This document shows positions 24,432 through 32,002 of a stretch of 34,953 bases of DNA, piece by piece. Position 1 is the first letter of the stretch. Each line of letters opens with the position of its first letter. The position numbers were made by a program, and so were the translations under genes. Source of the stretch: CAZWEZ01 sp964632795. Its GTDB lineage: Bacteria > Pseudomonadota > Alphaproteobacteria > Rhodospirillales > 2-02-FULL-58-16. The DNA is taken from assembly GCA_964632795.1 (NCBI GenBank), contig CAZWEZ010000031.1, positions 1-34,953 of the forward strand, in the 5' to 3' direction. A model generated the notes under the pieces. The model did no database searches. It was not told where the DNA came from and was given only the letters and a program-made list of their open reading frames with translations.

Positions 24432-25286
24432 TTAGAACGTGTATTTGATCTCGAACTTGAACCGGTAGTCGGATTCGGGCTGATCACCATTGAGTCCACG
24501 CGCGATGGGAATCTGGACGCCGGTGCGCAGCGCCACGTTCCGATAGGTGGCGAACAGGCCCGGCGACAGGAAAAGCTCCCAGCCGCCGGTGTCGGCGAGG
24601 TCGGCGCCGTTGAGCCGGTCGTGGCCGGCGTTTTCCCAGTTGAGCTCGAGGAACACCACCGCATCGGGCTCCAGGTACCCGGTGAGGACGGGACGGACGC
24701 CGCCAACCACGTCGAGGAACTGCTTGTCGCCCTTTTCCAGCCCGCCGCCTTCGGTGTTGAGCCGGTAGCGCGCCGCCAAATTGTAGTACCAGCGCCGGCT
24801 CTCGTGGCCATAGAGCAGCCCGCCGACAAAATCGGTGGAGCCGCTGCCGAGCCGGGGGGTGCGGTCGTCGTCGCCGGTCGGAAGTTTGACCTGGCCAAGG
24901 ACCGCCGCCGAGCGCTGAACACCGGGCGTATCGAGCCTGAGGAAGCGATAGCGGCTGCGCAGCACGATATCGCCCAGGCCAGAAGAGTCGCTGTCATTCA
25001 AGTCCTTGTCGACGAACGGCAGTTCCATCTCCGCCGTCCAGTCGGCGGTCAGGCCATATTCGAGTTCGAGCTCGACTTCCTGCTCGGTTTCCCTTTCGCC
25101 GGCGCCGCTCGCCCGGTCCCGGGAGTACCCGATCGTCGCTTCGAGGCCGCCCCCGTAGACGAGGTGAGGTCCCGGCGTAAAGATGGGGTTGTGGGCAGCG
25201 CCGGGTTTCGCCGTGGCAACCATGACGACGGCCACAAGCGCGCCGAACCAAACCGATCGAGTCGACAGGGGGCGCCTTCGACTCAT
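24432..25286 (-). CDS. Outer-membrane beta-barrel protein (transporter-like)
   Basis: 284 residues with a signal peptide (about 1-31, ending KPGAA before HNPIFTPGPH) and alternating amphipathic strands through to a C-terminal phenylalanine in KFEIKYTF, the usual barrel-insertion signal. The layout resembles the MetA-pathway-of-phenol-degradation/transporter-like barrel group, often annotated simply as transporter. A histidine-containing segment at the mature N-terminus (HNPIFTPGPH) could bind metal, which is inference. It starts 5 bp after the HMA gene, so it is co-transcribed with the MerR-type regulator. Confidence 0.8.
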   Translation of the reverse strand: MSRRRPLSTRSVWFGALVAVVMVATAKPGAAHNPIFTPGPHLVYGGGLEATIGYSRDRASGAGERETEQEVELELEYGLTADWTAEMELPFVDKDLNDSDSSGLGDIVLRSRYRFLRLDTPGVQRSAAVLGQVKLPTGDDDRTPRLGSGSTDFVGGLLYGHESRRWYYNLAARYRLNTEGGGLEKGDKQFLDVVGGVRPVLTGYLEPDAVVFLELNWENAGHDRLNGADLADTGGWELFLSPGLFATYRNVALRTGVQIPIARGLNGDQPESDYRFKFEIKYTF

Positions 25287-25291
25287 TTGTT

Positions 25292-25600
25292 CTACTCTTT
25301 CTTCGGCGCTTCGAACTTGCGCAGGGTGAATCCGGCCTCATCGACGGCTTGCTTGGCGGTGGCCTCGTCGAGGGTCGCCCCGCCGGCCAGGGTCACGGCA
25401 ACGATGCCGTCTTCGATCTCGATCTCCACCTTCTCGACGCCATCCAGGCCGCCGACTTTCTTTTCGACGCCGTAGGCGCAGAACGGACAGGCCAACCCGT
25501 CGACATAGAGTTTATAGACATGGGAGTCGGCGAGAGCGGCCGTCGCGGCGAACAACATCAGCCCCAGCACCAATCCCGCTCGTTTTAGGAATCTCGTCAT
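25292..25600 (-). CDS. Periplasmic heavy-metal-associated (HMA) protein, MerP-like
   Basis: 102 residues: a signal peptide (cleavage probably after ALA at 24) and one HMA ferredoxin-like domain with the metal-binding CxxC at C38 and C41 (VDGLACPFCAYGVEKKV). MerP uses such a pair to capture Hg(II) in the periplasm; copper chaperones share the fold. The CPFC core with a following AYG differs from the usual MerP CAAC, so the metal is uncertain. Its ATG overlaps the MerR-family stop in ATGA, implying coupled translation. Confidence 0.88.
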   Translation of the reverse strand: MTRFLKRAGLVLGLMLFAATAALADSHVYKLYVDGLACPFCAYGVEKKVGGLDGVEKVEIEIEDGIVAVTLAGGATLDEATAKQAVDEAGFTLRKFEAPKKE

Positions 25601-26052
25601 CCTGCGTTATCCTTGTGGCCACCATTCGCGTGTGCGCTCGTCTCCCCGGCGGCAGCGACGAGGGATTCCATGATCGAGCACGCACGTAGCGCGCCCCGGC
25701 CCGGGCAAGCTGCGATCAATTCGTCGAGGGCCGAGCGGATTCGCCCGAGCTGCTCCATTTTCCGATCGACCTCTTCCAGCTTTGCCGCCGCCCGTTCGCG
25801 CACCTCGGAGCAGTCGGCGGACGGATCCGCCCGCAGCGACAGAAGTTCCTCGATTTCCCGCAACGAAAAACCGATCTCCTGGGCTTGGCGGATGAAGCGG
25901 ATACGCGCAACGGTCTCCTCTGGATAAACGCGAAACCCACCGTCGATCGGCTTGGGCGGCTGTTCGATCAGGCCCTTACGCTCGTAGAAACGAATGGTTT
26001 CAACGCCGACCCCCGCGTTTTTAGCGGCCTTGCTAATTGTCGATTCGGTCAT
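25597..26052 (-). CDS. merR: MerR-type regulator with mercury-sensor cysteine triad
   Basis: 151-residue MerR family activator/repressor. The N-terminal winged helix has VGVETIRFYERKGLIEQP and GFRVYPEETVARIRFIRQAQ. The dimerisation helix and metal loop carry C81, C116 and C125; the 35- and 9-residue spacings equal those of the C82/C117/C126 Hg(II) site of Tn501/Tn21 MerR. I chose the third in-frame ATG (26052) because GGAG lies 9 bases upstream and the predicted transcription start is near 26067; starts at 26067 or 26082 are less likely. It heads the operon it probably controls. Mercury sensing is a strong inference; related soft metals cannot be excluded. Confidence 0.9.
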   Translation of the reverse strand: MTESTISKAAKNAGVGVETIRFYERKGLIEQPPKPIDGGFRVYPEETVARIRFIRQAQEIGFSLREIEELLSLRADPSADCSEVRERAAAKLEEVDRKMEQLGRIRSALDELIAACPGRGALRACSIMESLVAAAGETSAHANGGHKDNAG

Positions 26053-26073
26053 AATGTTTAACTCCATAATCAC

Positions 26074-26105
26074 ATTCTGCACTACGTACTACAGTACGGA
26101 GTCAA
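26074..26105 (-). promoter_or_regulatory. MerR-type promoter/operator of the merR-HMA-OMP-NHL operon
   Basis: On the minus strand a -35 box TTGACT (26105-26100) and a -10-like CAGAAT (26079-26074) are separated by 20 bp, longer than the usual 17 as expected for MerR promoters. Between them lies the dyad CGTACTGTAGTACG; its GTAC-N4-GTAC core (26086-26097) has the same form as the Tn21 mer operator, and the preceding TTGACTCCGTAC is identical to it. Also lies upstream of the divergent plus-strand gene. Confidence 0.8.
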
Positions 26106-26129
26106 CACCCAATCGGGAAATTTTTCGTA

Positions 26130-27185
26130 ATGGCTGGACGGAATTCGGTAATGAGGCTTGGCGGCATATTGGCCCGCTGGGTGCTCCCGGCAATTGGCGC
26201 GAGTCTGGCCATCTTTATTTTGTTCTGGCTCTACAAGGAGTTGGACTTCGGCCGCTTCGCCGCCGCCCTCCGGGCGGCCGACGTCGGGTGGCTTCTGGCC
26301 TTGGTGACGACCATTCTCGTCGAGCAGTTGCTGCGGGGATGGAAGTGGCGGCAGATTCTCCATGACCTGAAGCCGATCTCCACCTGGCGGCTGTTCGGAG
26401 CGATCCTTGCCGGCTATGGAGCCGCGGCCCTCATCCCGCTCGGCATCAGTCCGCTCGTGCGTTCGTGGCTGATCGCCAGGCTGGAAGGTTTGCGATTGGC
26501 GACTGTCCTCGTCACCGCGGCCGTCGAGCGCTTCATCGACGGGATCGTTTTCGCCCTGATCGCCGGATTGGTCGCCTTGGCCGGCCGAATCCCCTCGGTG
26601 GACGGCGATCTTCGGACCGCCCTCGGTATCGCCGGCACCCTTGGCCTTGTTTTCTTTTCCGGGCTTCTTTGGATGATTTTCCGAGGGCGCCGGTTACTCG
26701 ACCACAGCGAGGCCAGGATCAGCCGTTTCATCGATTGGCTGGCAGCCAAGGGCGGCGCCCGTCTGAGCGACCTCAGATCGGCGATCGCGGGTGGCATCGT
26801 GTGGCCCCGCGCGGCGGCGCGGCGGATCGGCATTGTCGCCGCGAGTTTGGCCATGAAAGCGGTTGCCGCAACCCATTTCCTGTGGGCGGGGCTGGCGGTC
26901 GGCATCACTCTCGGAGTCTTCGACTACCTGTTTCTTTTGGTGTTCGCGGGTTTGGCGATGGTGCTGGCCCGCTTCATTCGCGTCCCGGGCGGTTTCATCA
27001 TCGGCTCTGGTTTCGCACTCCATACGCTGGGCGTCCCCGACGAGCGAGCCCTTGCCATGATCATGTTCACCCAGATCCTGACCGTCGTCCTGATGGTCGG
27101 GATTGGCCTCGTCGTGTTCTGGCGGAGCGGTATCGAGATACGCTCCATGCCCCAAGCACAAGGGAATACCGGTGGCGCCACCTGA
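26130..27185 (+). CDS. Lysylphosphatidylglycerol synthase TM-domain protein (YbhN/UPF0104-like)
   Basis: 351-residue integral membrane protein with about eight helices and the flippase-like LPG_synthase_TM fold: VLPAIGASLAIFILFWLY at the start, LEQLLRGWKWRQIL-type region near 65-75 and VERFIDGIVFALIAGLVAL. Members of this group flip or modify lipids or are of unknown role; the catalytic lysyltransferase domain of MprF is absent. It is divergent from merR with the operator between, so it may share that control. A second ATG 21 bp in is an alternative start. Its stop overlaps a downstream ATG in TGATG. Confidence 0.82.
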   Translation: MAGRNSVMRLGGILARWVLPAIGASLAIFILFWLYKELDFGRFAAALRAADVGWLLALVTTILVEQLLRGWKWRQILHDLKPISTWRLFGAILAGYGAAALIPLGISPLVRSWLIARLEGLRLATVLVTAAVERFIDGIVFALIAGLVALAGRIPSVDGDLRTALGIAGTLGLVFFSGLLWMIFRGRRLLDHSEARISRFIDWLAAKGGARLSDLRSAIAGGIVWPRAAARRIGIVAASLAMKAVAATHFLWAGLAVGITLGVFDYLFLLVFAGLAMVLARFIRVPGGFIIGSGFALHTLGVPDERALAMIMFTQILTVVLMVGIGLVVFWRSGIEIRSMPQAQGNTGGAT

Positions 27186-28437
27186 TGGCCAAGGGAAAGC
27201 GGGGGGGGGGGCGTTCTGGAAGATCGCCGGGGCCGGGGCGGCGTTTCAGGCCGGGTCCTCGGCTGTCGATTCCGCCACCATCGTCGCCAGCCTGGTCTAT
27301 CACCTGACCGGGAACGTCTATGCCATCGGCGCGGCAAGTGCCGTGCTGCGGCTCGGCTGGCTTCTGCCCCAACTGGTGGTCGGCTTCCTCGCCCAACGCG
27401 CCGGGCGCCGCATGCCCTTCTACATGGTGGGCGCCTTCGGCCGCGCCATCTGCCTGGCGCTGGTCGCCGCCTTGCTCGCCGTCACCACCGATCCGCCGGC
27501 CGCCTGGGCGGCGGGCGGCTTTCTCCTGCTGTGGACGCTTTACGCGTTCATCAGCGGGATCGTTGCCGTGCCCTACAACGACATCGTGGGACGTTCCATC
27601 CCATCGGGCGCCAGAAGCCGGATGCTGGCGCTCCGCTTCTTCGGTGGAGGAACGCTCGCCCTCGGGGTCGCCGCCATGGTGCGACACCTGCTGGCCACGG
27701 AGCCGGTCTACACGGCCTATGCCCTGACGTTTGCCCTCGCTTCCGCACTGATGCTGGTTTCCTCGGTGATATTCGTCTCGGCGGGTGAACCGCCGACGCC
27801 ATCGTCATCGATCCCGGCGCCCGACGGGTTCGGTGCTTTTGTCAAGGACGGATGGGACGTCTTCCTGAAGGATGACAGGTTCCGTCTCTTTCTCTTTTCC
27901 CAATGGCTGGGCGGGGCAACGCTGATGGCCCTGCCGTTCTATGTGGTGGCCGCCACGGGCCTCGGTTTGAGGATCGAAGACGTGGCCATTCTCCTCGGCG
28001 CGCAAACGGCGGGTTCGCTCGCCTCCAACGCGGCTTGGGGCAAAATCGGCGACAGGCTTGGAAAAGTCCGGCTTCTGGCGGTGGTCGGGGTGCTCAGGCT
28101 GGCTGTGCCGTTGGGCGCTCTCGCCCTACTGACCACGCTCGGAGTCGGCGGCGAGTGGACACTGGTGGGGTTCGCCGGACTGTTCTTCGCCATCGGCGCG
28201 CTCGTCAACGGGATGACCATCGGCTATCTCGGGTACTTGATGGAAATCTCACCTGAAGAGCGTCGCCCGGCCTATTCGGCCTATTTCAACGCACTGTCCT
28301 CACCGGTGGCGTTGCTGCCGTTGGTCGGCGCCACTATCGTGGATGGCGTTTCGCTCGAGGGCGTTTTCGTCATCGCCATGATCGCCGCCGCCGCACAATT
28401 GGCTGTCATCCGGAGACTGGAGCAGCAAAGAGAGTAA
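27172..28437 (+). CDS. MFS transporter with a poly-G tract at its start
   Basis: Twelve-helix major facilitator protein, about 421 residues if begun at the in-frame GTG (27172, after AAGGGAA). Recognisable parts: FQAGSSAVDSATIVASLVYHLTG, the loop LAQRAGRRMPFYMVG between helices 2 and 3, and LGAQTAGSLASNAAWGKIGDRLGKVRLLAVVG at the start of the second half. The ATG at 27185, overlapping the upstream stop in TGATG, is in a different frame and would stop after 40 codons; an 11-G run (27201-27211) separates the two frames, and 9 or 12 Gs would join them. Either the GTG is the true start, or the tract is variable or misread. Substrate unknown. Confidence 0.8.
   Translation: MAPPDGQGKAGGGAFWKIAGAGAAFQAGSSAVDSATIVASLVYHLTGNVYAIGAASAVLRLGWLLPQLVVGFLAQRAGRRMPFYMVGAFGRAICLALVAALLAVTTDPPAAWAAGGFLLLWTLYAFISGIVAVPYNDIVGRSIPSGARSRMLALRFFGGGTLALGVAAMVRHLLATEPVYTAYALTFALASALMLVSSVIFVSAGEPPTPSSSIPAPDGFGAFVKDGWDVFLKDDRFRLFLFSQWLGGATLMALPFYVVAATGLGLRIEDVAILLGAQTAGSLASNAAWGKIGDRLGKVRLLAVVGVLRLAVPLGALALLTTLGVGGEWTLVGFAGLFFAIGALVNGMTIGYLGYLMEISPEERRPAYSAYFNALSSPVALLPLVGATIVDGVSLEGVFVIAMIAAAAQLAVIRRLEQQRE
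27201..27211. repeat. Homopolymeric G tract (11 G)
   Basis: Eleven consecutive G within the first codons of the MFS gene. Length decides whether the ATG at 27185 is in frame with the transporter. Such tracts are classic slippage sites and also common sequencing-error sites. Confidence 0.9.
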
Positions 28438-28452
28438 CCGATATGGATGACC

Positions 28453-28478
28453 GACGTTCCGGTGAGACGTTCCGGTGA
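28453..28478. repeat. Exact tandem duplication of a 13-bp unit
   Basis: GACGTTCCGGTGA occurs twice in direct succession, between the MFS gene and a methyltransferase gene. Its core GTTCCGGTGA is the reverse complement of part of the tandem array near 23400. Nothing else was recognised in this 128-bp gap apart from an AAGGAG ribosome site before 28566. Confidence 0.85.
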
Positions 28479-28565
28479 AATGGTGATATGGTTTCCACGA
28501 ATTTGGAGGTTATCTGGGAAATTTCAGGTGAATCCGCAAACAAAACAAAGGAGTAGGGCGGGACA

Positions 28566-29435
28566 ATGCCGAACGATCACGCCGGCGACACGGAATTCGT
28601 CGATTTCTGGAACCAAGTTCTCGTTCCCAAATTCATCAAGTACAAACACATCCTCGTCGATGGCCTGACCCACCACAGCGAGGCTATCTTCCCGACCTTG
28701 CAGGTCAAGGAAGGAGACAGCGTCCTCGACATTGGCTGCGGTTTCGGCGACACGGCCATCAAACTGGCCCGGGTCGTCGGGCCCACGGGCCGGGTGGTCG
28801 GCCTGGATTGCTGCGATGCGTTCATGGACTATGGCCGCAAGCAAGCCGCCGATGAGGGCCTCGGGAACGTCACCTTCGTCAACGGCGATGCCCTGGTGGC
28901 GTCCTTCGAACCGGACTACGATTTCGTCTTCTCGCGCTTCGGCACCATGTTCTTCTCGAACCCGGTGGCGGCGCTCCGCAACATGCGCACGGCCCTGAAG
29001 CCGGGCGGCGTGGTCACCCATATCGTCTGGCGCACGGCGGCGGACAACCCCTGGCTCAGCATGGCCAAGGAGGTGGTGCTCCGGTTCCTGCCGCCGCCCG
29101 GCGATGACGCCCAGACCTGCGGGCCGGGGCCCTTCTCCATGGCCGGCCAGGAGATGGTCACGGCGATGATGAAGTCGGCCGGTTTCGAGGACATCCATTT
29201 CGAGCGCGTCGACGCCCCGGTCCTTGTCGGCAGGACCATTGAGGACGCCATCGGCTTCCAACTGGCCATCGGGCCGGCGGGCGAGGTGTTCCGGGAAGCC
29301 GGCGAGAAGGCGGAGGAGAAGCGCGAGGAGATCGAGGCGGCGCTGGGGGAAGCCATCAAGGCCCAGAAGATGGAAGAGGACGGCATCGTCATGCCGTCTT
29401 CCTCATGGGTCATCTCGGCCCGCAATCCCGAATAG
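28566..29435 (+). CDS. Class I SAM-dependent methyltransferase (UbiE/Methyltransf_11-25-like)
   Basis: 289 residues with a Rossmann methyltransferase domain: motif I VLDIGCGFGDTA (53-64), acidic strand 2 end GRVVGLDCCDAF, motif near NGDALVASFEPDYDFVFSRF, and post-motif ALKPGGVVTHIVW. The substrate-binding C-terminal part has PGPFSMAGQEMVTAMMKSAGF and an acidic, probably helical region (EKAEEKREEIEAAL). The substrate is unknown. A good AAGGAG site lies upstream; 128 bp after the MFS gene in the same direction, so it may belong to the same transcript. No transmembrane segment. Confidence 0.87.
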   Translation: MPNDHAGDTEFVDFWNQVLVPKFIKYKHILVDGLTHHSEAIFPTLQVKEGDSVLDIGCGFGDTAIKLARVVGPTGRVVGLDCCDAFMDYGRKQAADEGLGNVTFVNGDALVASFEPDYDFVFSRFGTMFFSNPVAALRNMRTALKPGGVVTHIVWRTAADNPWLSMAKEVVLRFLPPPGDDAQTCGPGPFSMAGQEMVTAMMKSAGFEDIHFERVDAPVLVGRTIEDAIGFQLAIGPAGEVFREAGEKAEEKREEIEAALGEAIKAQKMEEDGIVMPSSSWVISARNPE

Positions 29436-29563
29436 GCGATCTCTTCGCCGAGCTTGCCGAACCCCGAGGAAAGGCCGTGCAGGACCCAATCACGGACGTC
29501 CGGGAAATTTCGCGCATCGCCCACGGCTTCAAGGCCAGCAAGGCGCGGCGACGGTCGGCTTGA
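29405..29563 (+). CDS. Possible 52-residue ORF overlapping the methyltransferase end
   Basis: A short frame starting at the ATG inside the end of the methyltransferase gene reads MGHLGPQSRIGDLFAELAEP and ends ARRRSA before TGA. Its composition looks protein-like (DPITDVREISRIAHGFKASK), but there is no clear ribosome site and no family was recognised. It may be a gene remnant or chance; the remainder of this gap up to the repeat at 29576 shows nothing. Confidence 0.2.
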   Translation: MGHLGPQSRIGDLFAELAEPRGKAVQDPITDVREISRIAHGFKASKARRRSA

Positions 29564-29575
29564 CCGTGGCCTGTT

Positions 29576-29608
29576 ATACCAAAGGTCATTATCAGTGCCC
29601 CTTGGTAT
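29576..29608 (+). repeat. 33-bp palindromic repeat, copy 1 (ATACCA...TTGGTAT family)
   Basis: ATACCAAAGG, a TCATTATCAGTG centre, and CCCTTGGTAT: imperfect terminal inverted repeats around a conserved core. TTA trinucleotides flank both ends as possible target duplication. The end overlaps the TAA stop of the minus-strand methyltransferase gene. Confidence 0.85.
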
Positions 29609-30423
29609 TATGCGGCACGCAGCGCGTGGAGATCCCGGCGTAAAAGACCCTTGGCGATGGCGTCGATGAGGTTGGCGTCCTTTTCCAATCTCTGCTGATA
29701 GTCTTCCTCGCCCAACAGGCCGGCAAGCTCCGCTTTGTTGGCCCGATCGGCCTCGAGGAAGGTCTTGGCGCTGTCCAGAAACTGCGCCGTCCGATCGACC
29801 TGCTCGACCGTCGCCCAGCCGGTCAGCCTCAACATCTCCTGGTAATCGGTTTCCGTCGCCACGTAGGGGGGACCAAGTTCGATGGCGCGGGCGCAATCTT
29901 TCCTGCTCAGGTCCGGAGCAACCGAAATCACGGTAAAGATCATCTGGCCGCCGTCACGTACGGTCCGGCGGCATTCCGCCAGCACCGCTTGCTTGCCCGG
30001 CAAACAACAAAGCACATCCGAATGGGTGATCGCGTCGAAACTCTTGTCGCCATAGGGCAGGGCGCGGCCGTCCGCCACGGCGACGCTGTACACGCCGGGC
30101 AGCCGGTCCGCTTTGGCCCGTGCCGCCGCGATGGCCAATCCTTCCGCCGGCAAATCGACGAGGATGATGTCGCAACCGGATAAAGCCGCCAGATAAAGCC
30201 CGGGCCAGCCGGAGCCGGCGCCCAAATCCATTAGCCGCTGGCCCGGTCGAAGCGCCAGTTTTTTGCTGATATCGTCTGCTTCCCGGCGCGTCGTCCAGCT
30301 GGTGCCACCATAGTCACATCCGCAAACCGACCGTTCGATCCGCTGCATCACCGGCAACTGGTTGCGCTGATAGGATAGTCCAAACTGCGCCCGCAGCTCT
30401 TTCTCCGCCTCCGACAGTAACAT
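29608..30423 (-). CDS. SAM-dependent methyltransferase bracketed by repeats
   Basis: 271 residues. Motif I LMDLGAGSGWPG (64-75), strand-2 acidic end IILVDLPAEGLAIA, then VADGRALPYGDKSFDAITHSDVLCCL and CRRTVRDGGQMIFTVISV follow the class I methyltransferase order. A pair of cysteines, SVCGCDYGGTSW, precedes the SAM domain. I chose the ATG at 30423, 9 bases after GGAGGG. It follows livF in the same direction, separated by one 33-bp repeat copy, and ends at another. Substrate unknown; the neighbouring importer is a contextual hint only. Confidence 0.84.
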   Translation of the reverse strand: MLLSEAEKELRAQFGLSYQRNQLPVMQRIERSVCGCDYGGTSWTTRREADDISKKLALRPGQRLMDLGAGSGWPGLYLAALSGCDIILVDLPAEGLAIAAARAKADRLPGVYSVAVADGRALPYGDKSFDAITHSDVLCCLPGKQAVLAECRRTVRDGGQMIFTVISVAPDLSRKDCARAIELGPPYVATETDYQEMLRLTGWATVEQVDRTAQFLDSAKTFLEADRANKAELAGLLGEEDYQQRLEKDANLIDAIAKGLLRRDLHALRAA

Positions 30424-30461
30424 GCCGGATATCCCTCCCATGGCCTGCCCGTCGGCAGTTT

Positions 30462-30494
30462 ATACCATGGGTCATTATCAGTGCCCCTTGGTAT
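30462..30494 (+). repeat. 33-bp palindromic repeat, copy 2
   Basis: Same family and same orientation as the copy at 29576, with a few differences in the left end (ATACCATGGG). It lies between livF and the methyltransferase gene; the TGA stop of livF overlaps its last base. Confidence 0.85.
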
Positions 30495-31213
30495 CAGTCG
30501 CGTTGCGAACCCAAGTAGGCGCGGTGGATGACTTCCTCCTCTTCGAGCTCCCCCGGGGTGCCGCTGAAGGTAATCCTGCCTTGTTCGAGGAGGTAAAAAT
30601 GATGGGCGACCCGCAGCGCCATACGCGCATTCTGCTCGACCAGGAGGATGGTGACGCCGGCTTGGTTGAGTTCTTCGACGATCCGAAATATTTCCTTGAC
30701 GATCAGTGGCGCCAGTCCGAGGGAGGGCTCGTCCATCAATAGAATGCGCGGCCTCGCCATCAACGCCCGGCCTATGGCGAGCATCTGCTGTTCGCCCCCC
30801 GAAAGCGTCCCCGCCAGCTGATCGCTCCTCTCTTTCAACGCTGGGAAGCGGGCGAACGTGCGTTCCAAGTCATCGGCGATGTCGTTTCTGTTCTTTCCCA
30901 CCCGCAGATAGGCGCCGGTTTCCAGGTTCTCCCGCACGGTCATCCTGGAGAAAACCAAACGGTTCTCCGGAACAAGCGCAATGCCGTGCTCGACGATCTT
31001 GACCGGCGATTGCCGGGTGAGTTCCTTGCCGTCGAGGGTGATGGTCCCTGCTTGCGCCTTGAGAATTCCGGTGATGGTAAACATGAGCGTCGTTTTTCCC
31101 GCCCCGTTTGGACCAAGGAGGCAGGTGATCTTGCCGCTCTCGGCGATCAAGCTGACGCCGTTCAAGGCCTTGATCATGCCGTAGGAAGTGACGACGTTGT
31201 CGACGCTCAACAT
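30494..31213 (-). CDS. livF: ABC transporter ATPase LivF-like (branched-chain amino acid type)
   Basis: 239 residues, the normal size for LivF. Walker A LLGPNGAGKTT (about 33-43), signature LSGGEQQMLAIGRAL, Walker B ILLMDEPSLGLAP and H-loop region TILLVEQNARMAL are present; the EQN form after Walker B is characteristic of LivF. Supplies ATP hydrolysis for a five-part importer together with LivG. It follows livG by 14 bp. Ligand class (branched-chain amino acids, amides, urea) cannot be settled from the ATPase. Confidence 0.94.
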   Translation of the reverse strand: MLSVDNVVTSYGMIKALNGVSLIAESGKITCLLGPNGAGKTTLMFTITGILKAQAGTITLDGKELTRQSPVKIVEHGIALVPENRLVFSRMTVRENLETGAYLRVGKNRNDIADDLERTFARFPALKERSDQLAGTLSGGEQQMLAIGRALMARPRILLMDEPSLGLAPLIVKEIFRIVEELNQAGVTILLVEQNARMALRVAHHFYLLEQGRITFSGTPGELEEEEVIHRAYLGSQRD

Positions 31214-31227
31214 AATTCCTCAACCCG

Positions 31228-31983
31228 TCATGCCGCGTCTTCGGAGATGCCGAGATACGCTTCCTGGACGACCGGGTCGTTCTGGATCTCGAGCGGCGAA
31301 CCTTCGGCGATCTTCCGACCGAAATTGAGCACGGCGATTCGGTCGGCGACGCCCATGACCAGTTCCATCACGTGCTCCACCAGGAGAACCGTCATGCCAG
31401 AAGTCCTCAGCCTGCGTATCCTTTCGTCCAAATCCCCGATCTCGTCAAAATTCATTCCGGCCGCCGGCTCGTCGAGGAGGAGAACCTTGGGCTTGGTCGC
31501 CAGCGCCCGCGCGAGCTCCAGGCGGCGCTGCTCACCAAAGGCCAGGTTGGCGGCCAGCTCGTCTCCTTTGTCCGCCAGGTCGGCGAACTCGAGCATCTCG
31601 TCGATCCCTTCACGCACCCGCTTCGAGCCTCCGAACCAGCGCGAGAAGAATCCCTGTTCGGAAACGTCTTCAATCGAATTGCGGGCGACCCATAGGTTCT
31701 GCCACACGGTCAGTTCGCCGAACAGGCGGATGTTTTGAAACGTTCGGGCGATCCCCGCGCGCAGCCGGCGGTGGGGCGACATCGTGCCGAGGTCCTTGCC
31801 GTTGAGGAGAATGGCCCCTTCACTTGATGAGAAAACTCCGCAGATCAGGTTGACGGCCGTGCTTTTACCGGAGCCGTTCGGACCGATGAGGCCGAGAATC
31901 TCACCCTTTTCAATGGTCGCCGTCAATTTATCGACGGCCAGCACCCCGCCAAAGCTCTTGCTCAGGCCCCTTAGTTCAAGCAT
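31228..31983 (-). CDS. livG: ABC transporter ATPase LivG-like
   Basis: 251 residues. Walker A GLIGPNGSGKST, signature region LAFGEQRRLELARALA (the LivG variant of the usual LSGGQ), Walker B VLLLDEPAAGMN and H-loop TVLLVEHVMELVMGVADR. The C-terminal segment VVQEAYLGI is a LivG hallmark. I chose the ATG at 31983, after GAGGGAAA; upstream open frame runs into a repeat element and is not credible. It follows livM, separated by the 161-bp element. Confidence 0.94.
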   Translation of the reverse strand: MLELRGLSKSFGGVLAVDKLTATIEKGEILGLIGPNGSGKSTAVNLICGVFSSSEGAILLNGKDLGTMSPHRRLRAGIARTFQNIRLFGELTVWQNLWVARNSIEDVSEQGFFSRWFGGSKRVREGIDEMLEFADLADKGDELAANLAFGEQRRLELARALATKPKVLLLDEPAAGMNFDEIGDLDERIRRLRTSGMTVLLVEHVMELVMGVADRIAVLNFGRKIAEGSPLEIQNDPVVQEAYLGISEDAA

Positions 31984-32002
31984 CGCCCCGTTTCCCTCTG
32001 TT

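Noticed and set aside
22357..24435. 692-codon plus-strand open frame
   Set aside because: Out of frame with the EamA gene and antisense to the NHL gene; apparent repeats in it are the complement of the NHL repeats.
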